DNA of 64,000 nucleotides, from NCBI RefSeq assembly GCF_012275575.1, contig NZ_NPIH01000230.1, positions 1-64,000 of the forward strand, in the 5' to 3' direction. The position numbers and the translations under genes were made by a program. Shown here piece after piece: positions 44,419 to 56,480 of this stretch (position 1 is its first letter; each line of letters opens with the position of its first letter). The notes under the pieces are model-generated. The model searched no databases and was not told the origin of the DNA. It saw only the letters and a list, made by a program, of their open reading frames with translations. The stretch is from Paraburkholderia sp. SG-MS1. Its GTDB lineage: Bacteria; Pseudomonadota; Gammaproteobacteria; Burkholderiales; Burkholderiaceae.

Positions 44419-44952
44419 TCACCCGGCGGCCGTAGTGGTGCCGCTCAGGTTCTCGAGCGCCTTTCTCAGGCGTTCCTCCTGTTCGTTCGTCAGCGACGTC
44501 CTGAGTATCTTCGCATTAAAGGGCTTCAGCTCCGGCAGAACCTTGTCGAAATTCACGCGGCGAACGAGGACAAATAGCGCGGACGAACCTGCCTCGATCG
44601 CTTCGCTCATCGAACGCATGAAATCGTCGTCGATCCCATAGTCTGAAAGTGCGCCCGACAGCGCGCCCGTGCCGGCGCCGACGGCCACACCTGCCGCCAG
44701 CCCAACCAGCGGATTGAGCATCAGCAGGCCAACCAGCGCACCAAACAGGACACCCCAGGTCGCGCCGCTGAGCGCGCCGAACTTGACGAGATCGACGGCT
44801 TGCTTGAGGTGTATCTTGCCCTTCTTGTCCCGGACCACCACGCAGGCGTCTTCGAGGTCGATCAGATGCTCCTTTTGCATTTGCTGGAGCTTGTTCAATA
44901 CCTGGTCAGCCACTTCTTCGCCCTTAAAACTTGCAACGACTAGGTCACTCAT
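44419..44952 (-). CDS. DUF1269 family membrane protein
   Basis: A 177-residue protein: MSDLVVASFKGEEVADQVLN, EHLIDLEDACVVVRDKKGKI, two Gly/Ala-rich hydrophobic helices at about 60-105 (ATWGVLFGALVGLLMLNPLVG) and SSALFVLVRRVNFDKVLPEL. This is the DUF1269 family, small inner-membrane proteins with a glycine-rich hairpin, often found in stress islands. A ribosome binding site (AGGAGG) precedes the ATG. Downstream of the Clp gene and on the same strand, it may belong to the stress locus. Confidence 0.87.
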   Translation of the reverse strand: MSDLVVASFKGEEVADQVLNKLQQMQKEHLIDLEDACVVVRDKKGKIHLKQAVDLVKFGALSGATWGVLFGALVGLLMLNPLVGLAAGVAVGAGTGALSGALSDYGIDDDFMRSMSEAIEAGSSALFVLVRRVNFDKVLPELKPFNAKILRTSLTNEQEERLRKALENLSGTTTAAG

Positions 44953-45081
44953 GGATTCCTCCTATCTATCTTAGGACCCCCAACTTGCCGCGCAACATCA
45001 AATCGACGCGCCGGCTTGTCTGGGGTCGCTCGGCTTTGGGGCGATACCGCGTAGGCGACATCGCCGTCAACACCTCGATTG

Positions 45082-47907
<2,826 letters not shown>

Positions 47908-48029
47908 GATGTTCCTCTTCGGGTTCTGGCCGCCCACTGCGCACCGCGATGCGGGCGGCTGTCGATTCCTGGGTAACTGCCGAACGGGTGCGGGCTCGCG
48001 GAAAAACCGCGAGGTCCGCGTCGCCGACC

Positions 48030-48647
48030 TCACTTGATCTCGATCTGCTTCGTGCTTTGCTGAACCTGCTGCGCCTTGGGCATGCGCACCGTCAGCACGC
48101 CGTTCTCGAAGCGCGCCTCGGCGCGATCGGGATCGACGCCGGCTGGCAGCGGAATCGCCCGCTGAAATTGCCCGAACGCGCGTTCTACCCGGTAACAGCC
48201 TTTTTCTTCCTCTTTGGACTCGATCTGCTTGTTGCCGCTCAGCAGGAGCATGTTCTCGACTATTTCGAGTTTCACCTCGTCGCGGCTCAGGCCGGGCAGC
48301 TCGGCAACGATACGCAGCGCGTCGCCGTCGTCGACCACGTCGAGGCGCGGCTGGAACCGGCTAGGGCTGAAATCGCCGAACCACTGTTCCAGCGGGCCGA
48401 GGCCACCGAACGGATCGCGGACCAGGTCAGTGAACAGTCGGAAAGGATCGGCCAGCGGCCAGCGCGCCGGGTCGGCGCCCCATAACGACGGCAATGCGGC
48501 GGCGCCTGAATGCGACGCATCGGCTGTTCGCGGGGAGCCCTGCTGCTGTGGCTGCTGTGGCACGCCGGACGAAGCCTGCCGCTGTTTCTCATCGGCGGAG
48601 TGACGTAGAAACCTGAACGGGTTCCACTTGTCGAGATCGAGTGACAT
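48030..48647 (-). CDS. Small heat shock protein, Hsp20 family
   Basis: A 205-residue alpha-crystallin protein. The N-terminal arm is long and Gln/Pro/Ser rich; the crystallin domain runs from about residue 98 (FQPRLDVVDDGDALRIVAELPGLSRDEVKLEIVEN) to the ARFENGVLTVRMPK strand, with the C-terminal tail QIEIK carrying an IxI-type motif. It is a holdase chaperone. An AGGAG site lies 7 bases before the ATG. It is upstream of the ClpG/ClpK gene, the order seen in transmissible heat-resistance loci. Confidence 0.92.
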   Translation of the reverse strand: MSLDLDKWNPFRFLRHSADEKQRQASSGVPQQPQQQGSPRTADASHSGAAALPSLWGADPARWPLADPFRLFTDLVRDPFGGLGPLEQWFGDFSPSRFQPRLDVVDDGDALRIVAELPGLSRDEVKLEIVENMLLLSGNKQIESKEEEKGCYRVERAFGQFQRAIPLPAGVDPDRAEARFENGVLTVRMPKAQQVQQSTKQIEIK

Positions 48648-48664
48648 GACTAACTCCTTTCATG

Positions 48665-49270
48665 AAATGAGTTGCACGAGGGGCGCCCGTCGGCCCGTCG
48701 CGGAGCCCGCCCCGGGAATGAAGCCGAGCGCTGGCAGCAATGCGCCGGTGAAATGGCATGCGCTCGAATCGCCCAGACGAGCGCGGTCGCGTCGGCCCCG
48801 GACCAGGCGAGCACCAGCACGCTGAACACCAGGGAAAAGATGCCGCTCAGGTACAGCGGCCAGGTGCCTCGAGCATGACCGCAGCCGGGAGGCGGTGATA
48901 AATTCGAATACGCCCGTCGCGATGGCATGGACGCCCGTAACGAGGACCAGCACGAGAGCCGTCATCGCCGGCACGAAGATCGGGATCACACCAGCGGCGA
49001 GGCTACCCAGTCCCGGCAGCAGCGACGCCGACCAGCCCCCTGTGTATCACGGCGATGACGGGCAGCCCCACTGATCGCTCCAACGCCACCAACGATGCAT
49101 ACGAGGCATATAACGCAGCCTGAAAGGTGAGTGTCAGATCGGGCGGAGTCGGCGCCGACACGCCGAAGATGGAACCGGCCGGGCGGCGCACCGCCAGCAT
49201 CAGCATCCACCACGCGTGTCCGCGCAGATAGTGCGTCGTGGGCCTCGCGAAGCAATGAACCGATGCCCAT
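48665..49270 (-). pseudogene. Broken HdeD-family membrane protein
   Basis: Pieces in three frames together recall HdeD (DUF308) proteins. RGHAWWMLMLAVRRPAGSIF and LTLTFQAALYASYASLVAL (about 49230-49090) are the first helices; TGVHAIATGVFEFITASRLR and WPLYLSGIFSLVFSVLVLAW with TALVWAIRAHAI (about 48960-48770) are the later helices; then ALGF. Several frame changes separate them. HdeD proteins are acid/heat-stress membrane proteins, and hdeD commonly accompanies hsp20 and clpK in heat-resistance loci, which supports the reading. Confidence 0.7.
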
Positions 49271-49348
49271 TCAGCGCGTATCGCGCCGCTGACGAGCCAT
49301 TGAAGCAATGTATTTCCACAGTACGCGCCGAAAGCCGACGCTTCTTTC

Positions 49349-50239
49349 TCATTCCTGCGAAGATGTGTCGGATTTCTGCGCTCTTAGGGTGTCATTCGCT
49401 GGCGCAGCGTGCGCGTCATGGGCAGCAAGGCGGAACACGCGCGGTGTCACGCCCGTGTAGCGATGAAATACCTCGGTGAAGTGCTGCTGGGTCCGGAAAC
49501 CTGTGCGGGCCGCGACCTCGATCAGCGGCAATCTGCTCGAAGACAGCATCGTTTTGGCAAGCGTTACGCGCTCGGCGGTGAGATGAAAATGAGGCGAGGA
49601 GCCGGTCGCTTTCTTGAAGGCGCGTGCAAAATGCGAGGGGCTCATATGCACCCGCGCGGCGAGCTGTTCAACCTGAATGTTTTCGGCAATGTGCTCGCTG
49701 ATGAACGCGCTGATCAGCACCAATTTGTGCTGGCTGAGCGGCGTGTCACCAGCGCGCGCGTGAACATCGCGGCTGTAATGATATGAGACATGAACGGCGA
49801 TGGCATCGGTGAAAGCATCGAGACAGCCGGCCTCCACGACGGCTGTTTGAGCGAGCGACATCAACGTGCTCGCGGCCTCGCGCAGAAACGGATCCCACGC
49901 CTGAATCCACAGTGCCAATTCGCGGCTCGATGAGCCGAAAACCTGACGTGACCTGGTTTCGAGTATGTGCGAGTCGAGCGCGACGACGAGCCCTTCGGGA
50001 TCGTCATCGGCGGCAGTCAGCTTTGCGTCGAGCGGAACCAGGCCGATACACGGCGCCCGAATCCTGACATGACGTCGCGTGCCGGCATTGTTCCGTCCAC
50101 TTGCTTCCACAGCTGTCTTGTCGGCCGGGACGAGCAGGCAGACATCCGCATGGGTTCCGCCGCGCAGGCCGGCATAGCCTGTCGTGGGCGGGAAGTGACG
50201 CAATCGCTGATGGGGCGCTGCCAAATTGGCGTGTTCCAT
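49349..50239 (-). CDS. AraC family transcriptional regulator
   Basis: A 296-residue regulator. The C-terminal 100 residues hold both AraC helix-turn-helix units: IQVEQLAARVHMSPSHFARAFKKATGSSPHFHL and LIEVAARTGFRTQQHFTEVFHRYTGVTPRVFR. The N-terminal 180 residues form a cupin-like sensor region without a recognised ligand. ATG 50239 is preferred; a TTG 9 bases upstream is also possible. It is divergent from the psiE gene. Its target is unknown. Confidence 0.88.
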   Translation of the reverse strand: MEHANLAAPHQRLRHFPPTTGYAGLRGGTHADVCLLVPADKTAVEASGRNNAGTRRHVRIRAPCIGLVPLDAKLTAADDDPEGLVVALDSHILETRSRQVFGSSSRELALWIQAWDPFLREAASTLMSLAQTAVVEAGCLDAFTDAIAVHVSYHYSRDVHARAGDTPLSQHKLVLISAFISEHIAENIQVEQLAARVHMSPSHFARAFKKATGSSPHFHLTAERVTLAKTMLSSSRLPLIEVAARTGFRTQQHFTEVFHRYTGVTPRVFRLAAHDAHAAPANDTLRAQKSDTSSQE

Positions 50240-50528
50240 ATTGCGCAATCGTCGGGCTGCAGTGCATGAACCTGCTGCTTGAAGCTTAGTACATCTTCGC
50301 GCACATCAAACGCACGTGGCATCAGAAGCGGAAAATAGTTCGAGCTCTGTTATCAATAGGTACATACCGCGTTTTCTGCGTGGGCGGCTGTCCGCAAGAA
50401 CCCACGCAAACGCGAAAAGACCGTAGCATATGCATGACATGGATCATTGAACGACCTGTGCACGGCGCATCTGCAGTCCATACACGCGCTGTGCATTCGC
50501 GGCGCAGCGGCGGCCAGGGAGGGAAATC

Positions 50529-51095
50529 GTGGAACGAAAGAAAAGCTCGCTGCGCAGGGATCTCAATGCATTGCGTCTGCAGTGGGACATGCTCAGCTTT
50601 TATGAACGCTTCGAGCAGCTTGTCGCCCATGTGTTGAGCGTGGTGATTTCCGTCATCATCCTCGTGTCGCTCTGGCAATTGATTCGTGCGGTGATTTCAT
50701 TGCTGGTGTCCGATGCGCTTAATCCGCTGGATCACGCGGTGTTTCAGACGATCTTCGGCATGGTCATGACGCTGCTAATCGCGATGGAGTTCAAGCATTC
50801 GATTACGCGCGTGATGGCGCGGCGTGATCACATCGTACAGGTCAAAACCGTGCTTCTCGTTGCGCTGCTCGCCATTGCCCGAAAATTTATCATTCTGGAT
50901 CTGACCAGCACGCCCGCTCAGATCGCGGCCCTTGCGCTTGCATTGGTGGCCTTGGGGTGCGTCTACTGGCTGATGCGACAGCGCGATGATCCGGTCGACG
51001 CGACGGCGGCCGCGCGAGTGGAGGACGATCGCATAGCGCACGCGCAGCAACGGGATTCGGTACGGTCCGGTGAAGGCAGGCAGCGCGACAATTAA
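50529..51095 (+). CDS. psiE: PsiE family inner-membrane protein
   Basis: A 188-residue protein starting at GTG 50529, preceded by AGGGAGG. Four membrane helices (VLSVVISVIILVSLWQLIRAV, FGMVMTLLIAMEFKHSI, TVLLVALLAIARKFIIL, AALALALVALGCVYWLM) match the phosphate-starvation-inducible E family. The 35-residue tail is charged. PsiE is induced by phosphate limitation in E. coli, but its function is unknown. The remnant of pstS 7 kb away is probably unrelated. Confidence 0.85.
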   Translation: MERKKSSLRRDLNALRLQWDMLSFYERFEQLVAHVLSVVISVIILVSLWQLIRAVISLLVSDALNPLDHAVFQTIFGMVMTLLIAMEFKHSITRVMARRDHIVQVKTVLLVALLAIARKFIILDLTSTPAQIAALALALVALGCVYWLMRQRDDPVDATAAARVEDDRIAHAQQRDSVRSGEGRQRDN

Positions 51096-51227
51096 GCCGA
51101 CTGCAGATGGACGTGACGAGACGGCGGAAGCCAACTTCCCTGAAGCGCTCAAGAATCAACTCGACGATCCCGTCGCCGAATATCGTCGCGCAGACGCGGG
51201 ACATGGACCTTTTTGTGGCTTCGTCTG

Positions 51228-51809
51228 TTACGCAGGCAGAAGTCCGGCTGCTCGATAAGTGTCGATCAAGGTATCGAAGAGCTTGATGTCGGCGCGACCG
51301 CGCGCCATCAGTTGTGCGCCCGAGACGGCGGCGAAGATTGCGCGAGCGCGGGTCCGGGCGTCTTTCGCGCCGACGATTTCCGCCGCGACGAGCATCTTCG
51401 CGAGCCATGCCACGTTGACATCGACGAAGGCCAGCACTTCGGTCTTCACGACGTCGGGAAGATCGTCGTATTCGGCGGTCATGAAGCTCGCGAGGCACAT
51501 ACGGTTGTCGTTCTCCAGCGACGCGCGGAACGTTGCCGGGTACTTGCGCAGACAGGTGAGTGCATTCGGTGTTTTTGTCGATATCGCCTCCAGCGCGCCT
51601 GCCGCATCTTCCCAGTAACGCCTGGCGACGGCGGCGGCGAGATCGGCTTTGCTCGGAAAATGATGGTAAAGGCTCGCGGCCTTGATACCGACCTCCTCGG
51701 CGAGCGCGCGAAGGTTCAATCCGCCGTAGCCGTGCGCCTGCGCGATCTTTGTCGCGGCAGCCAGGATTCTGTCACTGGAATTGATGCTCGTACTTGCCTG
51801 GTTTGCCAC
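51228..51809 (-). CDS. TetR family regulator
   Basis: A 193-residue regulator with N-terminal DNA-binding region (SDRILAAATKIAQAHGYGGLNLRALAEEVGIKAASLYHHFPSKADL) and a ligand domain of the C-terminal TetR_C type. It is divergent from the amidase gene at 52078, with a perfect palindrome (52007-52022) in the 268-base gap. It probably represses that gene and itself. Confidence 0.9.
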   Translation of the reverse strand: MANQASTSINSSDRILAAATKIAQAHGYGGLNLRALAEEVGIKAASLYHHFPSKADLAAAVARRYWEDAAGALEAISTKTPNALTCLRKYPATFRASLENDNRMCLASFMTAEYDDLPDVVKTEVLAFVDVNVAWLAKMLVAAEIVGAKDARTRARAIFAAVSGAQLMARGRADIKLFDTLIDTYRAAGLLPA

Positions 51810-52006
51810 GAGTCTTCCCTCGATGAAGATGAGCAGCCTCGAACGTCATCGAGGCTGATTAGTTGCGCGCTTCCCCAGAACGGCGGTGAAATCGCTGAGC
51901 ACCTGATTGTAATGCGTGTGCGCTTTCACGGCTGTGCTCGCCGCGTTAATAAATCCACACGGTTCGAATGGTGTTGACGACGTCGGGCAGACTGCGTATC
52001 GTGCAT

Positions 52007-52022
52007 CCTAACAAGCGTTAGG
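52007..52022. promoter_or_regulatory. Probable TetR operator
   Basis: CCTAACAAGCGTTAGG is a palindrome with 6-base arms and a 4-base centre, 56 bases before the amidase start and about 200 bases from the TetR start. The half CCTAAC also appears in the 9-mers at 61786 and 62013. Confidence 0.65.
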
Positions 52023-52077
52023 TAGCTAGTGCAGATTACCTTGGTTTTATCTTCAATCCACCCCAGGAGTCATCGTT

Positions 52078-53489
52078 ATGAGCACCGAACTCGTCTCACT
52101 CGACGCAAGCAAACTCGCCGAATTGATTCGCACGAGGGAAGTTTCGCCGGTTGAAGTCGTGCAGGCGCATCTCGATCGGATCGATGCCGTCGACCGCAAG
52201 ATCAACGCCATCGTCACGGTCGCCGACGACGCGATCAAAGCCGCAAAAGCCGCTGAAGCAGCGGTGATGGCCGGTCGCGAACTTGGGCCGCTGCACGGCG
52301 TTCCTTTCACGGCGAAAGATGCCATCGACACCGCCGGCGTCATGACTCAACGCGGCTCACCGATCTTCAAGGGCCGCGTGCCCGAGATCGACGCGACCAC
52401 CGTCGTTCGTATGAAAAAAGCGGGCGGCATCCTGCTCGCAAAGACCAATCATCCCGAGTTCTCTTTCTGGTTCGAAACCGACAACCTGCTTTCGGGACGC
52501 ACGCTGAATCCGTGGAATCTGGATCGCACGCCGGGCGGATCGAGCGGTGGTGAGTCCGCCGCCATTGCAGCGGGCATGTCGCCGATCGGCCTCGCCACCG
52601 ACGTTGCGATTTCGATCCGAGGTCCTGCGGCCCTGACTGGGGTCGTCGGGCTCAAGGCGACCCACGGACGCATTCCGATGACGGGCATCTGGCCACGCGT
52701 GCCGCGCCGTTTCTGGCATGTCGGCCCGATCGCGCGTTCGGTGCGCGACGTCGCGCTCGCGTACTCGCTCCTCGCGGGCCCTGACGGTGCCGATGGTTTT
52801 TCGACCGCGCCCCTTCACCTGGATACGGCGTGGGATCGTCGCCGGGCCGCCCGCTTCGCGTGGGTTGGCTCGTCGATGCGTTCGCGCCAGTCGATGCCGA
52901 CGTCGCCGCGACTGTGCGCGCGTCGGCCGAGGTCCTAACCAGTCTTGGCATCGCCGTTGAGCCGGTGCGTATTCCGGTGCTGGAAGAGATCAACGCGCTT
53001 GAGCTGCTATGGAAACTCCAGGTGATGGAAACGAAGCCCGCGTTTAAAAAAGTGACGGCTGGCCACGAAGACAAGATTTTCAAGCACGTGCAAGGCGTCT
53101 ACGACACGCCGGACACGTCGATCGCCGATTTCGTCGACGCGGAGCAGAAGGCGGAACAACTGCGCGACGGATTCGCCGCGTACTTCCAGCACTACGACGC
53201 GCTGATCTGCCCGGTGACGACCGTGCCGGCGCACAAACACGACGCGACGGAATTCGACATCGACGGACAAAAGGTGTCGTCGTTGCACGTGATGAGCGCC
53301 ACTGCGCCGTTGAGCGTGACCGGGCTGCCGGGGCTGTCACTGCGTTTCGGCACGAGCCGCGAAGGACTGCCGATCGGCGTGCAGCTCGTATCGCCGTGGA
53401 TGGCGGAATCGACGATCCTGCACCTGGCTTCGCTGCTCGAGGCCGTAAGTCCAGTCCGCGGTCTTCATCCCGACATGTCCCGCATCTGA
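52078..53489 (+). pseudogene. Amidase-signature protein with a frameshift
   Basis: Two frames make one amidase. 52078 to about 52830 encodes the N-terminal part with catalytic Lys80 in VPFTAKDAID and the amidase motif TPGGSSGGESAAIAAG, then ATHGRIPMTGIWPRVPRRFW. From about 52835 to 53489 the other frame carries the rest, from PLRVGWLVDAFAPV through ALICPVTTVPAHKHD and SVTGLPGLSLRFG to the end. A single-base change at about 52830 (GTGGGATCGTCG region) would restore one frame of about 470 residues. The catalytic cis-Ser region reads ATDVAISIRGPA instead of the commoner GGSIRxPA. Either a recent mutation or an assembly error; upstream TetR and operator are intact. Confidence 0.8.
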
Positions 53490-53509
53490 ACTTCCTGAGG
53501 AGAAAAGTC

Positions 53510-53850
53510 ATGCGCCTCGTTCGCTTCGATCTGTTGAAAGGCGAGCGTGCCGCGTATCGTCAGCAAGGCGGCAACGCTGCGTATGAAGCGATGCCCGATG
53601 CGGATGTGCCGCTGACCGACCGCTTCGTGATCGTCAGTGAACACGAAGCGGACAACTTTCAGTTCGGCAAAACCTGTCTCGGCGTGGAGCGCAACGGCGA
53701 TCCATGCGCAGCGCGTGGCCCGGTTCGATCTCTCCAAGAACCCCCGACATTGAGACGCGCAAACTCGCACCTTACCTGCTCGACGTGCGACCCACCCATG
53801 TCGGTGAGGTATTCCTCGCGGCGTTCGACCGGATCTTCGGCGCATACTGA
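53510..53850 (+). pseudogene. Degenerate small gene after the amidase
   Basis: ATG 53510 has AGGAG before it and opens MRLVRFDLLKGERAAYRQQG and LTDRFVIVSEHEADNFQFG, which look like coding sequence. After base 53700 that frame loses coding character, while a second frame reads PDIETRKLAPYLLDVRPTHV, GEVFLAAFDRIFGAY and stops at 53850. The two parts probably come from one or two genes joined by a deletion. I do not recognise the family. Confidence 0.45.
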
Positions 53851-53982
53851 GCGATAATAGGGTGGCTTTGCGCGAACGGGGCGACCCTCGTATCCGCAAA
53901 TCAACCTCAAATCTGTGACCATTCACTTCGCTGTTGCGCTTCACCCTTGAAACCGCCACAGGGAACCTCGGCTGGAGATGCG

Positions 53983-54315
53983 ATGCAATTCGACAAGCAA
54001 CAGGAGAGGCTCAGGCGCAGTGGCGCAGCCGTGCGTCCTGGTCCGCCGAGCTTATTGGCGAAGGTACTAGCCGTGGTGATAGGCGCAGCGCTGCTCGTCG
54101 TGGGGTTTGCCGTTTCGCTTGTGATGTTGGCAGTGGCGCTTGGCGCAGGCATTGCGATCGGCGGTTTCGTCTGGTGGAAGACACGTGATCTGCGCAAGCG
54201 GCTTCGTGAGCAGGCGATGCAGGCGCAGCAGATGCGCGAGCGCGCGGGCCAGCGCATGGATATTGGCGACGTGATCGAGGACGTCGAGTTCCGCGACGAG
54301 ACTCGACAGAAATAA
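53983..54315 (+). CDS. Small membrane protein of unknown function
   Basis: A 110-residue protein with a charged N-terminal part (MQFDKQQERLRRSG), a long double-length hydrophobic segment at residues 23-63 (LLAKVLAVVIGAALLVVGFA, VSLVMLAVALGAGIAIGGFV) and a charged, Gln-rich cytoplasmic tail with MDIGDVIEDVEFRDE. GGAG precedes ATG 53983; an in-frame ATG 36 bases earlier is less likely. No family name is known to me; similar short proteins are common in Burkholderia. Confidence 0.7.
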   Translation: MQFDKQQERLRRSGAAVRPGPPSLLAKVLAVVIGAALLVVGFAVSLVMLAVALGAGIAIGGFVWWKTRDLRKRLREQAMQAQQMRERAGQRMDIGDVIEDVEFRDETRQK

Positions 54316-54689
54316 GCGCTGCACCGCGACTGCGCACGCGCCGCGGCGTTACCGGCCGCGGGGGGCCGGAAATTGGCTGTGGATCAAATAATCGACTCGG
54401 AGTCGAGCGAGTTGTTTTCAATCTATGCGATGCATGCGGCGAGCACGGCACTCCAGATTGCAGACAGATCCCGGTCTTTGACACGCAGATGGCCGAGGGC
54501 GAACTAGCTCTTGCAAACTCGCCGTGGCGGTTGATCGGAATGGTAACAGTGCGCCGGTCTCTTCGCCGTGTTCAGGAGAGCAGTGACCCATAGCGGGCGG
54601 CGTTCCCACCGAAGAAGCACACTGCGGGGTGGCGATCTGAAGCAATGTGCGGGGCTCGACGCGTTCGGCAGCCCAGCTCGGCTACCGGC
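54316..54689. other. 374-base gap with two inverted repeats
   Basis: CCGCGGC at 54341-54347 pairs with GCCGCGG at 54355-54361, a terminator-like hairpin after the small membrane protein gene. TCGACTC and GAGTCGA at 54392-54406 form a second palindrome. No gene is apparent in the rest. Confidence 0.5.
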
Positions 54690-56414
54690 TTACGACTGCA
54701 GAGCCGCCAACCGCCCGAACCACAGACCTTCAGGCACGTTCCGCTCGAGGAATATGTTGCTGGCGAAGTCCGGATTGCGCTCAGGAAAATCTTCGCGGTA
54801 GTGACCGCCGCGACTCTCACGCCTCGCAATCGATGCCGAAGCCATCAATTCACCGACCTGGATCAAATTCGCCAATTCGATGCCCCGCATGAGCTCAGCG
54901 GCCGTGCCGATCACCGTGTCCTGAAACAACTGGTCTCGCGTCTCTCTGCAGACCCGTCTGAAGGTCTGAAGCCCGACTTCCTCGCGCACGATCAGCAAAT
55001 ACCGGTTTGCACTCTGCTGAATCCGTGCCTTCAATTCGTCCACCGTGTGCCTGCCCCTTCGGCGGAATTGCGTGGCGACCGTGCGATTGTCGTCCAAGGC
55101 TCCGGTCGTCGCGCAGTGCGTTATCTTTTTTGCGCGTTCGGCCGCAGCGATCCCCGCGCGGCGGCCGAAGACCTGACACGTCAAGGCCATATTGCCGCCG
55201 AGACGGTCGGCGCCATGTGGACCCGCTGCCACCTCACCCGCAGCGAACAGACCCTTCAGATTGGACTGAGCGTTTTCGTCGATGTATAAACCGCCGTTGA
55301 TCGCATGCGCGGAACAGGTGATCTGCACTCTGTCGCGATAAAGGTCGACGCCGTGCCCCTTATACCATTGGCAGGTTAGCGGCCACATCCTTGCAATGCT
55401 GCGGCTCTTGTCGGCCAGTATCGATTCGAGATCACATCCGACGAAGTCGAGAAACACGCCGCCTTCAGCGGTGCCGCGGCCATCGTTGAGTGCCTTCTGA
55501 ATCGAAATCTCGACGTAGCGTGAGATGTCGCTTGAGCTGAATGGAAAATGCCGCTCTTTTTGCCGAATAACATCAGCCTGAGCGAGCCCCGCCGGCAGAT
55601 AGTCAGGGACGAACGCCCTGCCATCGCGGTCGGTGAGATTCGGATGCGCGTCCCACAGGTAATTGCCGAACAGGTTGACGAAAGGCGTCAGCACGCTGAC
55701 ACCGGCCTGCATGAACTCCATGTTGACCAGTCTCGCGCCCGCGCGATAAGCCATTGCATAGCCGTCGCCGGTAATGTCCGATGGGTAGAGGTTCTGGGCG
55801 AACAGCTGACTCGCTCCGCCGGTGGTAAGAATCGTCGACTTGGCACGGATCAGCACCGGGTTCCCATCCGAATCGATCGCGTAAGCGCCGAGACATTCGC
55901 CGTCCTGCGAAAGCAGGTCGACGAGCATCAACCGGTCCATGACCTTGATACCTCGCCGGGACGCTTCAGTCCCCAGTGATTTCACGATTGGTTTGAAGTG
56001 CTCATGAATCACATGCGAGCGCGGCTTGGAAGAAAAGCATGCGCGGAAAACCAGGTAGTGGTCATCCTCGCGCTCAAACTTTACGCCGTACTGTTCGAGA
56101 TAGCGCAGGGAGTCCTGCGCTTCGTTCGCGAGAATCGCGCCCAGGCGCGGGTCGGCCATGCCCTGAGCGGCATGCAGGATATCGGCGAGAAAAACATCAG
56201 GATTATCGCTGGGATCCCCTGCTCCGTCCGGCACATTGAAGGCCCCTACTTCGGCTACGCTATGAAACGTAGCGCCGCTTTTGCGAAATTCGCCTTTGAT
56301 CACGACCAGCACGTCAGCGCCGCTGGAGTCTGCCTCGAGCGCAGCCCGCAACGCGGCGCCGCCGCTGCCAACAACGAGCACATCCGTACTGACTTCCCTG
56401 TACCTGTCACTCAT
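54690..56414 (-). CDS. FAD-binding fumarate reductase/succinate dehydrogenase-like flavoprotein
   Basis: A 574-residue flavoprotein of the SdhA/FrdA/L-aspartate oxidase superfamily: TDVLVVGSGGAALRAALEAD at the N-terminus (FAD), FRKSGATFHSVAEVGAF, TILTTGGASQLFAQNLYPSD, GAHINGG-like segment CSAHAINGGLYID, and LFAAGEVAAGPHGADRLGGN. It has no signal peptide and no adjacent iron-sulfur subunit, so it is likely a soluble dehydrogenase/reductase. ATG 56414 has GGAG 8 bases before it. It is the last gene of the operon with CoA-transferase, enoyl-CoA hydratase and TRAP transporter, and may oxidise or reduce a substituted succinate or other dicarboxylate. Confidence 0.83.
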   Translation of the reverse strand: MSDRYREVSTDVLVVGSGGAALRAALEADSSGADVLVVIKGEFRKSGATFHSVAEVGAFNVPDGAGDPSDNPDVFLADILHAAQGMADPRLGAILANEAQDSLRYLEQYGVKFEREDDHYLVFRACFSSKPRSHVIHEHFKPIVKSLGTEASRRGIKVMDRLMLVDLLSQDGECLGAYAIDSDGNPVLIRAKSTILTTGGASQLFAQNLYPSDITGDGYAMAYRAGARLVNMEFMQAGVSVLTPFVNLFGNYLWDAHPNLTDRDGRAFVPDYLPAGLAQADVIRQKERHFPFSSSDISRYVEISIQKALNDGRGTAEGGVFLDFVGCDLESILADKSRSIARMWPLTCQWYKGHGVDLYRDRVQITCSAHAINGGLYIDENAQSNLKGLFAAGEVAAGPHGADRLGGNMALTCQVFGRRAGIAAAERAKKITHCATTGALDDNRTVATQFRRRGRHTVDELKARIQQSANRYLLIVREEVGLQTFRRVCRETRDQLFQDTVIGTAAELMRGIELANLIQVGELMASASIARRESRGGHYREDFPERNPDFASNIFLERNVPEGLWFGRLAALQS

Positions 56415-56480
56415 GCCTGCTTCTCCTGTTTTGATCGACACGCGCGGCACGCTCGCCGCAAGGACGGCTTCATACTCGCC

